Positions 19,062 to 28,035 of a DNA stretch of 64,000 bases are shown one piece after another. Numbering within the stretch: position 1 is the first letter of the stretch; each line of letters starts with the position of its first letter. Source of the stretch: Algibacter mikhailovii (GTDB lineage: Bacteria; Bacteroidota; Bacteroidia; Flavobacteriales; Flavobacteriaceae); the NCBI RefSeq assembly GCF_014651495.1, contig NZ_BMWZ01000002.1:310001-374000 (forward strand), read 5' to 3'. Below the pieces are notes generated by a model. The model had not been told where the DNA came from and made no database searches. It saw nothing but the letters and a program-made list of their open reading frames with translations. Position numbers and translations under genes: made by a program.

Positions 19062-19955
19062 ATGCCGAAAGTTTCAATAGTTTTATGCTCCTACAATGGT
19101 GAACAATATCTTTCTGAACAAATTGAGAGTATATTAGATCAAAGCTATAAGGATTTTGAACTCATTATATGTGATGACCAATCGTCTGACAATTCTTTTA
19201 ACATTATAAATCATTTTGCGAAGAAAGATGCACGCATAAAAGCACATAGTAATAGTAACAACTTAGGATATGTTAAAAACTTTGAGAAAGGCATTTCCCT
19301 TGCAAAAGGGGATTATATAGCGCTTTCTGACCAAGATGATGTTTGGGCTTTGGATAAAATTGAAAAACTACTTGAAAACATCAAAAATCATGTACTCATC
19401 TATTGTAATTCTTCTTTTGTAAACTCTGACTTAAAGCCAACAGGAAAAGCAATGTCTAGTAAAAAAGAAATGATTACAACAGATAACCCACTGAACCTTT
19501 GCTTATTAAATTGTGTTTCTGGTCATGCCTTATTATTTAAAAAGGAATTAACACCCCATTTACTCCCATTTCCAAAACTAGTACCTCATGATTGGTGGAT
19601 TGCTTTTATTGCAACCATGCATGGTGGTATTGTTTATTTAGATGAACCTTTGATAAAATATAGGATGCATCAAGATAATGCTCTTGCTTTAAATAAAAAC
19701 AGAAAATCAGTAGAAAACAAAATAACCAAGAGACAAGTTAGAATTCGTGAATTTTACAACAAGTGTCCTGATAATCATAAAGCTAAAAAAGTCCTATCAG
19801 AATTAAATTATAGCTATCAAAACATGGCGTTAGCTAACAAATTCAAAAAAATGAGCATCTTCTTTAAATATCAAGAAGAATTGTTTATTATTAACAAAAA
19901 AGAGGGCTTTTCACGAACGCATTATATTATCAGACAATTCAATAAATTATTGTAA
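19062..19955 (+). CDS. Family 2 glycosyltransferase
   Basis: The 297-residue GT-A fold enzyme starts with SIVLCSYNGEQYLSEQIESI. DDQSSDNSF follows, and then LSDQDDVWA, which carries the metal/nucleotide-sugar DxD-type motif. The histidine-containing VPHDWWIAF and KYRMHQDNAL match the rhamnosyl- or galactosyltransferase-like branch of GT2. It probably acts at the inner face of the membrane in surface polysaccharide synthesis. The next gene follows after 2 bp, so the two are translationally linked. The nucleotide-sugar donor cannot be read from the sequence. Confidence 0.9.
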   Translation: MPKVSIVLCSYNGEQYLSEQIESILDQSYKDFELIICDDQSSDNSFNIINHFAKKDARIKAHSNSNNLGYVKNFEKGISLAKGDYIALSDQDDVWALDKIEKLLENIKNHVLIYCNSSFVNSDLKPTGKAMSSKKEMITTDNPLNLCLLNCVSGHALLFKKELTPHLLPFPKLVPHDWWIAFIATMHGGIVYLDEPLIKYRMHQDNALALNKNRKSVENKITKRQVRIREFYNKCPDNHKAKKVLSELNYSYQNMALANKFKKMSIFFKYQEELFIINKKEGFSRTHYIIRQFNKLL

Positions 19956-19957
19956 TT

Positions 19958-20926
19958 ATGAAAATCACGGTGGTTAGTTTAGACAATTGGGGATTCAATA
20001 ATTACATTGTTGAAGCGCTTAAAGCAAAAGGTATTGAAACAACATCTATTAACTTTGATGACTTTAAATATCAATATCCTACTGTTTTTCACAAGGTTTT
20101 AAACTTTTTCTTGAAAAATGTATCAAAACACAACCTAAAAGAAATCCATTTAAAGCACCAACTCAACAAGCGCATTAAAAAACTACCTCAACAGGATAAA
20201 ATTTTAGTCATTAAGTCAGACTTTCTTAATGAAAGTATATTACGTGAATTAAAGGCCAAAACTAACGAACTCGTAACGTTCTTAAATGATAGCCTTTCCA
20301 GGTGCCCAAAAATGAAAAAGAATATTGATCTTTTTGATCAGGTATTTTCATTTGAAAATAAAGATTGTAAGAACTATGGGTTTAAAAAAATCAATAATTT
20401 TATTTACACAGAGATAGATTTTTCTACAAATAACTCCGCTAAATATGAAGTTTTTAATATTAGCTCCATAGATAAAAGAAAAAAAAGCGTCGTTCTTTTT
20501 TCGAATTATTTCAATTTAAAAAATATTTCCTATAAAATAATTCTTTATAGTACTAAACCAACAGATTATTTCAACAATACGAAAATTGATATAATATATA
20601 AGCCGTACACAATTCTTGAAATGTTGGACTATTTGAAACAATGTAAGATTGTGCTTGATTTGCAAAGACCAAAGCAGCAAGGACTTTCTTTTAGAGTTTT
20701 TGAATCTCTGGCCTATGGTAAAAAACTCATAACAATAAATAGAGATATTGTGAATTATGATTTTTATAAACCAGAAAACATTCATGTAATAAAAGACATG
20801 AATAACATAAGTATTCCTGATTCTTTTTTCAAAACAGAAGCAGTCAAAATAGACAAAAACACCCTAGAAAAATACCATATTTCTGAATGGGTAAATAGCG
20901 TTTTTAATCTTAACAATAAACAGTAG
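19958..20926 (+). CDS. Probable GT-B-type glycosyltransferase
   Basis: The 322-residue protein begins MKITVVSLDNWGFNNYIVEA. Its C-terminal half contains LDLQRPKQQGLSFRVFESLAYGKKLITINRD, which resembles the E-containing donor-site motif of GT-B transferases (FRxxEALAxGxxLIT). No full family match is recognised, so glycosyltransferase is an inference from this motif and from position. It starts 2 bp after the GT2 gene. The base composition is strongly AT-rich compared with polA, typical of surface-polysaccharide genes. Confidence 0.6.
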   Translation: MKITVVSLDNWGFNNYIVEALKAKGIETTSINFDDFKYQYPTVFHKVLNFFLKNVSKHNLKEIHLKHQLNKRIKKLPQQDKILVIKSDFLNESILRELKAKTNELVTFLNDSLSRCPKMKKNIDLFDQVFSFENKDCKNYGFKKINNFIYTEIDFSTNNSAKYEVFNISSIDKRKKSVVLFSNYFNLKNISYKIILYSTKPTDYFNNTKIDIIYKPYTILEMLDYLKQCKIVLDLQRPKQQGLSFRVFESLAYGKKLITINRDIVNYDFYKPENIHVIKDMNNISIPDSFFKTEAVKIDKNTLEKYHISEWVNSVFNLNNKQ

Positions 20927-21025
20927 AAAAGCATACATTGCCCGTTTTACAGTTCGAGATTATTCTGGAGGTGAATTAGTACTATTAGCTTTTTAAAAAT
21001 TCTTTTAATTTCTTCCGCAGATATT

Positions 21026-21033
21026 TATATTTG
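21026..21033 (+). promoter_or_regulatory. -7 element before the RgpF-like gene
   Basis: TATATTTG is an exact TAnnTTTG match, ending 31 nt before the ATG at 21065. The RgpF-like gene therefore probably has its own promoter, separate from the two glycosyltransferase genes. Confidence 0.5.
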
Positions 21034-21064
21034 TTAGGCTAGAATAAAATTCTTTTAAGAAGGT

Positions 21065-21910
21065 ATGAGTGTAAGAACTATTGATAATAAGCAACAATAT
21101 TTTCATGGCTACGCTACGGCGAATGATAAGAAGTATTACTTCAAAGATCTTCAAAACTTAATTAAGCTAAAAAACACGAATTCGGGCTACCACAAAATCA
21201 TACTGTTTATCGCCATAAGTGAGGTAAGAAAAATTAGTGCCTCTGATGCAAATTTTGTGAAAATAGTAAAAGAAATCTTTTGCAAGCATCCTGTTATTGA
21301 ATTACGAGAAATATATTTCAAAAGTAATATTGGTCGAGACTTTAGTTCGTATCACTCCATATACCAAAAAGTCAAAAAAAATGCACATTCTAATGACTAC
21401 ATATTCTTCCAAAACAGAAGTGGATTTGGTCCCTTCCAACCGAAATGGTATTTAAAATTCACCCAACAGTTTGAAAAATTTGATGCCATAGCCATGTGCG
21501 GAAGTACTATTAATTTTTCAGGCTTACCAAATGAAGACTCAGTTCATATTCAAACCTATGCATTGTTGACTAAAGTTTTTCACATGGATATGATTGAAAC
21601 TGACTTTCCAGGTAAAAATGAAACCGACAGAAAGGGTGTTATCGTTAATGGAGAAATTGGACTAAGTCAATTTTTTATAAAAAATGATTATTTCATTACC
21701 TGCATGGAGTGGCCTGATCATAAAATATCAAATCAAACTACCCCCATAGAAGAGGTAGATATTAAGCGTAAGGTTAAAAAAAAACACGCCTTTTATCATA
21801 GGTTATATTTTAAAAAAAATATGGTCTTTGGAATAAACCAAATCACCATTGGCATATCTTTATGGGGGGCCTTTTTATTTCAAAATTTGAAACGAAAACA
21901 AGCGTCCTAA
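21065..21910 (+). CDS. Rhamnan synthesis F (RgpF)-like protein
   Basis: The 281-residue protein carries EIYFKSNIGRDFSSYHSIYQ and DYIFFQNRSGFGPFQPKWYL. These match the NxGRDxxxY and 'NdS..GP' signature seen in RgpF-like glycosyltransferases that build rhamnose-rich glycans. It has no signal peptide; the hydrophobic stretch near the C-terminus (ITIGISLWGAFLF) may associate with the membrane. It lies 138 bp after the GT pair with its own promoter. Sugar specificity is unknown. The family call rests on two motifs. Confidence 0.6.
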   Translation: MSVRTIDNKQQYFHGYATANDKKYYFKDLQNLIKLKNTNSGYHKIILFIAISEVRKISASDANFVKIVKEIFCKHPVIELREIYFKSNIGRDFSSYHSIYQKVKKNAHSNDYIFFQNRSGFGPFQPKWYLKFTQQFEKFDAIAMCGSTINFSGLPNEDSVHIQTYALLTKVFHMDMIETDFPGKNETDRKGVIVNGEIGLSQFFIKNDYFITCMEWPDHKISNQTTPIEEVDIKRKVKKKHAFYHRLYFKKNMVFGINQITIGISLWGAFLFQNLKRKQAS

Positions 21911-21954
21911 ATCAGTTATTTATTATTGGTCTTTTGGGTTTATTGAACACCTAA

Positions 21955-23907
21955 TTACCGACGTTTTTTCTTGCTCCTAAACTTCGCTTTATTTTTACGT
22001 TTGTTGAAAGGTATAGCATCATCAAAAGTATGCTTTGCTTCACCACTAGGTTTGTTTTTACGCCACTTCTCCGTTTTTTCGGGAAGTAAGACTTTTAATA
22101 AATCCTGACGTCCTAATTTATTCAAGGTGTTTTTAATCCAGGCCTTATTTTCATCTTTATACCAGAAGAAAAACCGGTGTTGTTCATCTTTTTCTTTTCT
22201 GGTAATAGGGGTATTTACCTTTTTAAGCGTGTACGGATGGTACCCACTATAATAAATTACCGTGGCTACGGTCATAGGTGTTGGTGTAAACCCTTGCACC
22301 TGTTCCAACTGGAAGCCCATATCCTTTGTTTCGGCAGCAAGATTAGCCATATCTTCTACTTCACAAGCCGGATGATTGGAAATAAAATATGGAATGAGCT
22401 GGAGTTTCAACCCTTTCTTGATATTAATCTTATCAAAACGCTCTTTAAACTTATGAAAATAACTAAATGATGGTTTACGCATCAACTTTAAAACAGGATC
22501 ACTCGTATGTTCTGGCGCTACCTTAAGTCGGCCTGAAACATGCTTAGTCATCACTTCTTCAGTATAATCGTCAAGTTCTTTGGGGTCTGCGTTTTTATTA
22601 AATTCAGGAACCAACATATCATGACGAATGCCACTTCCAATAAATGATTTCTTAACTTTTGGATGACTATCAACCGCTTGATACAAATCTGTTAATGGCT
22701 TATGTGAAGTATCTAGATTACTACAAATAACAGGTGAAATACAAGAAGGGGCGACACACTTATCGCAGATAGATTGCACCTTACCTTTCATCTTATACAT
22801 GTTAGCACTTGGTCCACCAATATCTGATAAATACCCCTTAAAATCGGGCATATTAGCCACAGTATCTACCTCACGCAATACCGATTCCTGACTACGAGAT
22901 GCAATAAACTTGCCTTGATGCGCAGAAATAGTACAGAAACTACAACCACCAAAGCATCCACGATGAATGTTTATTGAAAATTTAATCATTTCATAGGCTG
23001 GTATAGGCCCGCGCTTATTATATTTAGGATGAGGCATTCTCGTGTAAGGCAACTCAAAAGAAGCATCAATTTCATCCTCTGTCATGGTAGGATAAGGTGG
23101 GTTAATCATCAAAGTCTTTTCACCTACTTTCTGAAAAATGCGTCGTGCCGCTAACTTATTACTCTCCTGTTCTATGGTTTTAAAGTTAGACGCATAGGCC
23201 TTCTTATCCTTTAAACATCTTTCATGCGAAACAATTTCCACATCTTCCCAATTGCTGTTTTTAGGAATTTTAGCCTCCTTAGACACCATTACAGCTGTTT
23301 GCTTTACAGTAGTAATGCTTGAGAATGGCACACCTTTTTGCAATAAGCGCACTACTTCACGTAAAGGTTGTTCTCCCATACCATATACCAACATATCAGC
23401 CTTAGAAGTCTCTAATATAGTAGGCATCAATTGATCACTCCAATAATCATAATGCGTAACCCGTCTTAATGAGGCTTCAATACCACCAATTAAAACTGGT
23501 ACATCAGGCCACTTCTCTTTTAAAATTTTAGAATAAACAGTTGTGGCATAATCTGGACGGAAACCAATATCCCCATTAGGCGTATAAGCATCTTTATCCC
23601 GACGCTTTTTATTGGCATTATAATTACTAATCATGGGGTCCATGCAACCACCTGTTACTCCAAAAAATAATTTGGGTGCACCAAGTTTCACAAAATCTTG
23701 AAGATTATCATTCACATTGGGTTGAGGCACAATAGCAACACGCAAGCCATAACTTTCTAAAATCCGGCCAATAACTGCAGGTCCAAACGATGGATGATCC
23801 ACGTAAGCATCACCACTAAACAAGATAACGTCTAGTTCATCCCAGCCGCGTATTTTCACCTCTTTATTTGTGGTAGGCAACCAATCTGATAACTTTAACT
23901 CCTTCAT
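21955..23907 (-). CDS. YgiQ family radical SAM protein
   Basis: The 650-residue protein has an N-terminal domain (DVILFSGDAYVDHPSFGPAV) typical of YgiQ. The radical SAM cluster motif is C318-x3-C322-x2-C325 in HRGCFGGCSFC. Additional cysteines in ICDKCVAPSCISPVIC may bind a second cluster. The C-terminus is very basic (KRKNKAKFRSKKKRR). The family's reaction is not established. It is monocistronic, and two exact -7 elements lie 8 and 18 nt upstream of the ATG. Confidence 0.93.
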   Translation of the reverse strand: MKELKLSDWLPTTNKEVKIRGWDELDVILFSGDAYVDHPSFGPAVIGRILESYGLRVAIVPQPNVNDNLQDFVKLGAPKLFFGVTGGCMDPMISNYNANKKRRDKDAYTPNGDIGFRPDYATTVYSKILKEKWPDVPVLIGGIEASLRRVTHYDYWSDQLMPTILETSKADMLVYGMGEQPLREVVRLLQKGVPFSSITTVKQTAVMVSKEAKIPKNSNWEDVEIVSHERCLKDKKAYASNFKTIEQESNKLAARRIFQKVGEKTLMINPPYPTMTEDEIDASFELPYTRMPHPKYNKRGPIPAYEMIKFSINIHRGCFGGCSFCTISAHQGKFIASRSQESVLREVDTVANMPDFKGYLSDIGGPSANMYKMKGKVQSICDKCVAPSCISPVICSNLDTSHKPLTDLYQAVDSHPKVKKSFIGSGIRHDMLVPEFNKNADPKELDDYTEEVMTKHVSGRLKVAPEHTSDPVLKLMRKPSFSYFHKFKERFDKINIKKGLKLQLIPYFISNHPACEVEDMANLAAETKDMGFQLEQVQGFTPTPMTVATVIYYSGYHPYTLKKVNTPITRKEKDEQHRFFFWYKDENKAWIKNTLNKLGRQDLLKVLLPEKTEKWRKNKPSGEAKHTFDDAIPFNKRKNKAKFRSKKKRR

Positions 23908-23914
23908 AGCGTTG

Positions 23915-23932
23915 CAAAAATAGGCAAAAATA
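23915..23932 (-). promoter_or_regulatory. Two adjacent -7 elements before the ygiQ-type gene
   Basis: TATTTTTG occurs twice on the minus strand, at 23925-23932 and 23915-23922, each an exact TAnnTTTG match. The nearer copy would give an almost leaderless mRNA, so the farther one is the more likely promoter. Confidence 0.5.
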
Positions 23933-24446
23933 GCCGCTTCCTCATTATGGACCCATATTTGGTTTAGGCTTTATAAGTCTCATATGGTTTTTTGATCTAA
24001 ATAAATTTTGTGAAAATTCAGTATTGCTGAACGCCTTCTTGATGACGATTATCTTTAAAAGATTCATGTTAAACAAAAACTATTTAAAAACGATATTGTC
24101 GCATAAACAAAAAAAATCTCACACATTCAATGTGTTTTACATGGTACAATTAAACGTTAAAAAAAATATAACACTTTAAATAGTCTGCATTAAGAAATTA
24201 TTACTAAACTCATTTTTCGGGTAATTAACTTAAAAGAATTCGCTATTTTTATAAAAGCTATTAATTAAACCATTTAAAAAAAAACGATTCCCCCCCCTTA
24301 TTTTCTCAATTTACCCGATGTATCACTTTTTACTATTTAAAAAAAGGATACGTTTTTAAAATCAAAATAATAATTTCTTTAGACCGTAAGATTTTAAAGG
24401 ATCATTATTATATAAAAAAAGTTGATTCAATTAAAAAGTAGTTACT
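23933..24446. other. Long AT-rich intergenic region upstream of the amidohydrolase locus
   Basis: About 510 bp contain no credible gene. Visible items are a near-promoter TAAATTTTG at 24000, a short perfect inverted repeat ACACAT-TCA-ATGTGT at 24121-24135, and a run of eight C at 24290-24297 close after a run of A. Arms CGGGTAA (24219) and TTACCCG (24311) face each other across about 85 nt. The region probably holds the regulatory sequences of the locus downstream, but no exact -7 element is present near the ATG at 24447. Confidence 0.5.
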
Positions 24447-25775
24447 ATGAAAAAATTCACAACACTTTATATGCTAGTTCTTTTTAGTATAAGCCTTTTT
24501 GCCCAAGACAAGGCACCAACTTCAATTATTATTAAAAACGCGAATATTTTTGATGGCCTTAATGAAAAACTGATTTCAGGTTCTGATGTACTTATAGAAG
24601 GAAAACTCATAAAAAAAATAGGTAAAAATCTATCGACCAAAGATGCCACAATTATTGATGCCCAAGGCAAAACACTAATCCCTGGCTTGATTGATGCGCA
24701 TTGGCACAGTGTATACGCTTACGCACCACCAGAAATATATTACAATGGAGACATTAGCGAGGTAGCTATCTACGCTTTCATTGGGGCTGAAAAAACCTTG
24801 ATGCGCGGATTTACAACGGTAAGAGATGTAGGCGGTAACCCTTATGCCGTTAAGAAATTTACAGATTCAGGGAAATACCCAGGACCACGTCTATACATTT
24901 CAGGCCCTCCTATTAGTCAAACTGCGGGTCACTTTGATTTTCGCGGGAAAAACGATGTGCCAAGAAATAGTAACGACCCTATGACCTACTGGGAAAGAAA
25001 CTCTTTTTTAATGGTAGCAGACGGTGTAGATGAAGTAATAAAAAGAACGCGTGAGAATTTACGTGCTGGTGCCACACAAATAAAAATTGCAGGTGGTGGC
25101 GGTGTCACCTCGATTTATGATGATTTGGATGTACAAGAATACACCTATGAAGAAATGAAAGCTGCCGTAGATGTTGCTGCAACCTGGAACACCTATGTGG
25201 CCGCCCATATCTTTACTGATAAAGCTATCCAAACAGCAATTAAGGCTGGAGTGAAATCAATCGAACATGGCTTTTTAGCTAGTGAAGAGACGTTGCAAAT
25301 GATGAAAGATAATGATGTTTGGCTTAGTCTACAACCGCTATTGAATGACGAAGATGCCATGCAATTTCCAAATGCCTATAGCCAGGAAAAATGGGTAAGA
25401 GTTACTTCAGGAACAGAGCGTGTCTATAAAGCAGCAAAAAAAATTGGTGTAAAAATAGCTTTCGGCACCGATGCCTTATATAATCCCGAAGATGCTGCAA
25501 AACAAGGCAAGAATTTAAATAAACTTGGCAGGTGGTTCTCCCCCTATGAAGTCTTAAAAATGGCCACGTCAGATAATGCTGAACTCATAAAATTATGTGG
25601 CCCGCGTAATCCTTATCGCGATGGCGATTTAGGAGTAATTAAAGAAGGGGCCTACGCTGACATGGTTTTAGTTGATGGGAATCCACTTGAAAACCTTGAA
25701 TTAGTAGTAGACCCTGACACTAATTTTGTACTCATCATGAAAGATGGAAAAATTTATAAGAATAGCATTAATTAA
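24447..25775 (+). CDS. Secreted prolidase-type amidohydrolase, copy 1
   Basis: The 442-residue periplasmic enzyme has a signal peptide (residues 1-19, cleavage after LFA). It is a TIM-barrel amidohydrolase of the HutI/prolidase-like branch, which also includes carboxypeptidases and ochratoxinase. The complete two-metal site is readable: H85 and H87 in LIDAHWH, Lys213 in QIKIAGGGG (the residue that is carbamylated in relatives), H254 in VAAHIF, H274 in IEHGF and D342 in FGTDAL. It probably hydrolyses an amide bond next to an L-amino acid, but the substrate is not determined. A paralogue begins 27 bp downstream. Confidence 0.88.
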   Translation: MKKFTTLYMLVLFSISLFAQDKAPTSIIIKNANIFDGLNEKLISGSDVLIEGKLIKKIGKNLSTKDATIIDAQGKTLIPGLIDAHWHSVYAYAPPEIYYNGDISEVAIYAFIGAEKTLMRGFTTVRDVGGNPYAVKKFTDSGKYPGPRLYISGPPISQTAGHFDFRGKNDVPRNSNDPMTYWERNSFLMVADGVDEVIKRTRENLRAGATQIKIAGGGGVTSIYDDLDVQEYTYEEMKAAVDVAATWNTYVAAHIFTDKAIQTAIKAGVKSIEHGFLASEETLQMMKDNDVWLSLQPLLNDEDAMQFPNAYSQEKWVRVTSGTERVYKAAKKIGVKIAFGTDALYNPEDAAKQGKNLNKLGRWFSPYEVLKMATSDNAELIKLCGPRNPYRDGDLGVIKEGAYADMVLVDGNPLENLELVVDPDTNFVLIMKDGKIYKNSIN

Positions 25776-25802
25776 ACTCATTTAACACTAACAATAACAA
25801 TT

Positions 25803-27131
25803 ATGAAAAACTTAATAACTCTAGGTTTACTAATTCTTTTAAGCATAAAACTCTGTGCACAAGAAAAAGTGCAAATAACCATTATTAAAAACGCGAATAT
25901 TTTTGATGGCCTTAATGAAAAACTGATTTCAGGTTCTGATGTGCTTGTAGAAGGTAAACTCATAAAAAAAATAGGTAAAAACCTTTCTGCTAAAGATGCC
26001 ACAATTATTGATGCCGGAGGAAAAACGCTTATCCCTGGTTTAATTGATGCCCACTGGCATACCTATTACTCAAATGCACCGCAAAGTATTTTAGCCACAG
26101 GTGATGCCGGTGATGTCGCTATCATAGGATTTATAGGTGCAGAACGTACTTTAATGCGAGGTTTTACCTCTTGTAGGGATGTTGGAGGCAACCCATTTGC
26201 CGTTGCAAGAAAAACAGATACAGGAGAATATCCAGGACCGCGTTTGTTTATTTCCGGCCCTCCTATTAGTCAAACTTCAGGTCATTTTGATTTTAGAGGA
26301 AAAAATGACGTACCAAGAAATTTAACAGACCCTATGCCATACTGGGAACGTGTAGGTCTTATTATGGTTGCTGATGGTGTAGATGAAGTGATTAGAAGAT
26401 CTAGAGAGAATCTTAGAATGGGCGCTACGCAGTTAAAAATTTCTGGCGGCGGCGGGGTATCCTCTAGTTATGATGATTTAGATGTACAACAATACACGTT
26501 TGAAGAAATGAAGGCAGTAGCTGATGTTGCTAAAACTTGGAATACCTATGTGGCTGCACATATTTTTACAGATGAAGCCGTACAAACAGCTATAAAAGCG
26601 GGCATAAAGTCTATTGAACATGGATTTTTAATGAGTGATGAGACACTCCAAATGATGAAGGATAATGATGTATGGTTAAGTCTGCAACCTTTATTAGATG
26701 ATGAAGATGCTTTACATTTTGATAACCCTTACAGTCAAGAAAAGTTTTCAAAAGTAACTGCAGGTACAGATCATGTTTATAAAAGAGCCAAAGAACTAGG
26801 TGTTAAAGTGGCCTTTGGAACCGATGCCCTTTTTGACCCTAAAGCAGCGGAAGCCCAAGGCAAAATGCTAGCAAAATTAAAGCGTTGGTACACCCCTTAT
26901 GAGGTTTTAAAAATGGCAACCTCAACCAATGCCGAATTATTAATGTTATGTGGACCACGAAACCCGTATCGCGAAGGAGGTATTGGCTCCATTAAGGAAG
27001 GGAATTATGCCGATATGATTTTAGTAGATGGTAACCCATTAAAGGATATCGATTTAGTAGCTAATCCAGATGAAAACTTTGTAGTGATTATGAAGGATGG
27101 GAAAGTTTATAAAAACACCATTGGTAACTAA
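25803..27131 (+). CDS. Secreted prolidase-type amidohydrolase, copy 2
   Basis: This 442-residue paralogue of the preceding gene also has a signal peptide (MKNLITLGLLILLSIKLCA). All metal ligands are kept: H84, H86, K212, H253, H273 and D341. Differences cluster in the loop after HWH (SVYAYAPPEIYY in copy 1, TYYSNAPQSILA here) and in GVTSIY versus GVSSSY, which could change substrate choice. The 5' parts of the two genes share a 62-bp stretch of identical DNA (24528-24589 and 25881-25942). That points to recent duplication or gene conversion. It is co-transcribed with copy 1 by spacing. Confidence 0.88.
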   Translation: MKNLITLGLLILLSIKLCAQEKVQITIIKNANIFDGLNEKLISGSDVLVEGKLIKKIGKNLSAKDATIIDAGGKTLIPGLIDAHWHTYYSNAPQSILATGDAGDVAIIGFIGAERTLMRGFTSCRDVGGNPFAVARKTDTGEYPGPRLFISGPPISQTSGHFDFRGKNDVPRNLTDPMPYWERVGLIMVADGVDEVIRRSRENLRMGATQLKISGGGGVSSSYDDLDVQQYTFEEMKAVADVAKTWNTYVAAHIFTDEAVQTAIKAGIKSIEHGFLMSDETLQMMKDNDVWLSLQPLLDDEDALHFDNPYSQEKFSKVTAGTDHVYKRAKELGVKVAFGTDALFDPKAAEAQGKMLAKLKRWYTPYEVLKMATSTNAELLMLCGPRNPYREGGIGSIKEGNYADMILVDGNPLKDIDLVANPDENFVVIMKDGKVYKNTIGN

Positions 27132-27147
27132 ATAGTAGATCGTGGAG

Positions 27148-27180
27148 CGAAGTACTAAATTAGTATTCCTTCGATTTTTT
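27148..27180 (+). terminator. Possible terminator after the amidohydrolase pair
   Basis: CGAAG-TACT and AGTA-CTTCG arms (with a 3-nt bulge) are followed by ATTTTTTG. The hairpin is imperfect but well placed, about 20 nt past the stop of copy 2. Confidence 0.4.
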
Positions 27181-27233
27181 GAAATAAAAAGCCTGTTGCT
27201 TTATACTATATAAAACAGATTCTGCATAAATTG

Positions 27234-27989
27234 ATGTCTATAAAAAAAATTTTATACATAGTTGTTTTAGGTTTTTGTCCAATCAACGCTATCAGGGCTC
27301 AACAATTTGTGGGAGATAACCAATGGGTCGCACCGCAAGGTGTTGCTACCTTAATTGCATCTGCTGGGCAGAACTATTCACAATTTTATGTCGTTGCTGC
27401 ATTGATTCAGGAATGGGAATTCAATGCACAATTTGTTTATTATTACGATGATCCCAGAACCAACTCTGAATCGTATTTGAGCCCCTCGTTTTATTTAAAA
27501 CGACGTTTGTACCAAAATGAATCAGAAACTGCAGGATATGCCATATTAGGTGGGACTGGACTCTTTCCACATCATTTAGACAAAGGAGAAGTTACCAGTG
27601 ATTTTCAATCTTGGTGGATGATGGCTACAGCTACTTATGCCTTTGCTAATAACAATATTCTTTTGGATATTTTACCTGGAGCTACGGTTAATTTAGACCA
27701 CAAACAATCAGGAAATACCGCTTGGGGCTTTACCTATAGTTCAAGGTTAGCCGTATATAGTATTATTCCTGAGTCAGCCATTGTTGGCGAAGTATTTGGC
27801 ACAGCGGGTCAAGCCAATGCCCCTTTCAGTTATCGTGCAGGTGTGCGGTGGGAAAGTCCCAAATGGATTGCAGCCCTTACTTATTCAAGTGCTTTTAGTA
27901 GTTCACATGGCGCGGGCTTAGAAATAGGCCTCATGTTTTATACAGACCCTTTATTTGGAAAAAACAGAAATAAGGCGAATCCCATATAA
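27234..27989 (+). CDS. Putative outer-membrane beta-barrel protein
   Basis: The 251-residue protein has a signal peptide (MSIKKILYIVVLGFCPINAIRA, cut before QQ). The rest alternates polar and hydrophobic residues in short strands ending in aromatic residues (FYVVAALIQEWEFNAQFVYYYDD; AGVRWESPKWIAALTYSSAF), as in small outer-membrane barrels. I chose the ATG at 27234; the frame also opens at TTG 27231. No family is recognised. The position between two amidohydrolase pairs suggests a channel or sensor for the same substrate. Confidence 0.6.
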   Translation: MSIKKILYIVVLGFCPINAIRAQQFVGDNQWVAPQGVATLIASAGQNYSQFYVVAALIQEWEFNAQFVYYYDDPRTNSESYLSPSFYLKRRLYQNESETAGYAILGGTGLFPHHLDKGEVTSDFQSWWMMATATYAFANNNILLDILPGATVNLDHKQSGNTAWGFTYSSRLAVYSIIPESAIVGEVFGTAGQANAPFSYRAGVRWESPKWIAALTYSSAFSSSHGAGLEIGLMFYTDPLFGKNRNKANPI

Positions 27990-28035
27990 ATTATGTGTTA
28001 GCATTAATTAAATAAAACTTTAAACCAAAATAAAT

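Noticed and set aside
27231-27233. TTG start for the barrel protein at 27234
   Set aside because: An ATG follows immediately and gives a normal signal peptide.
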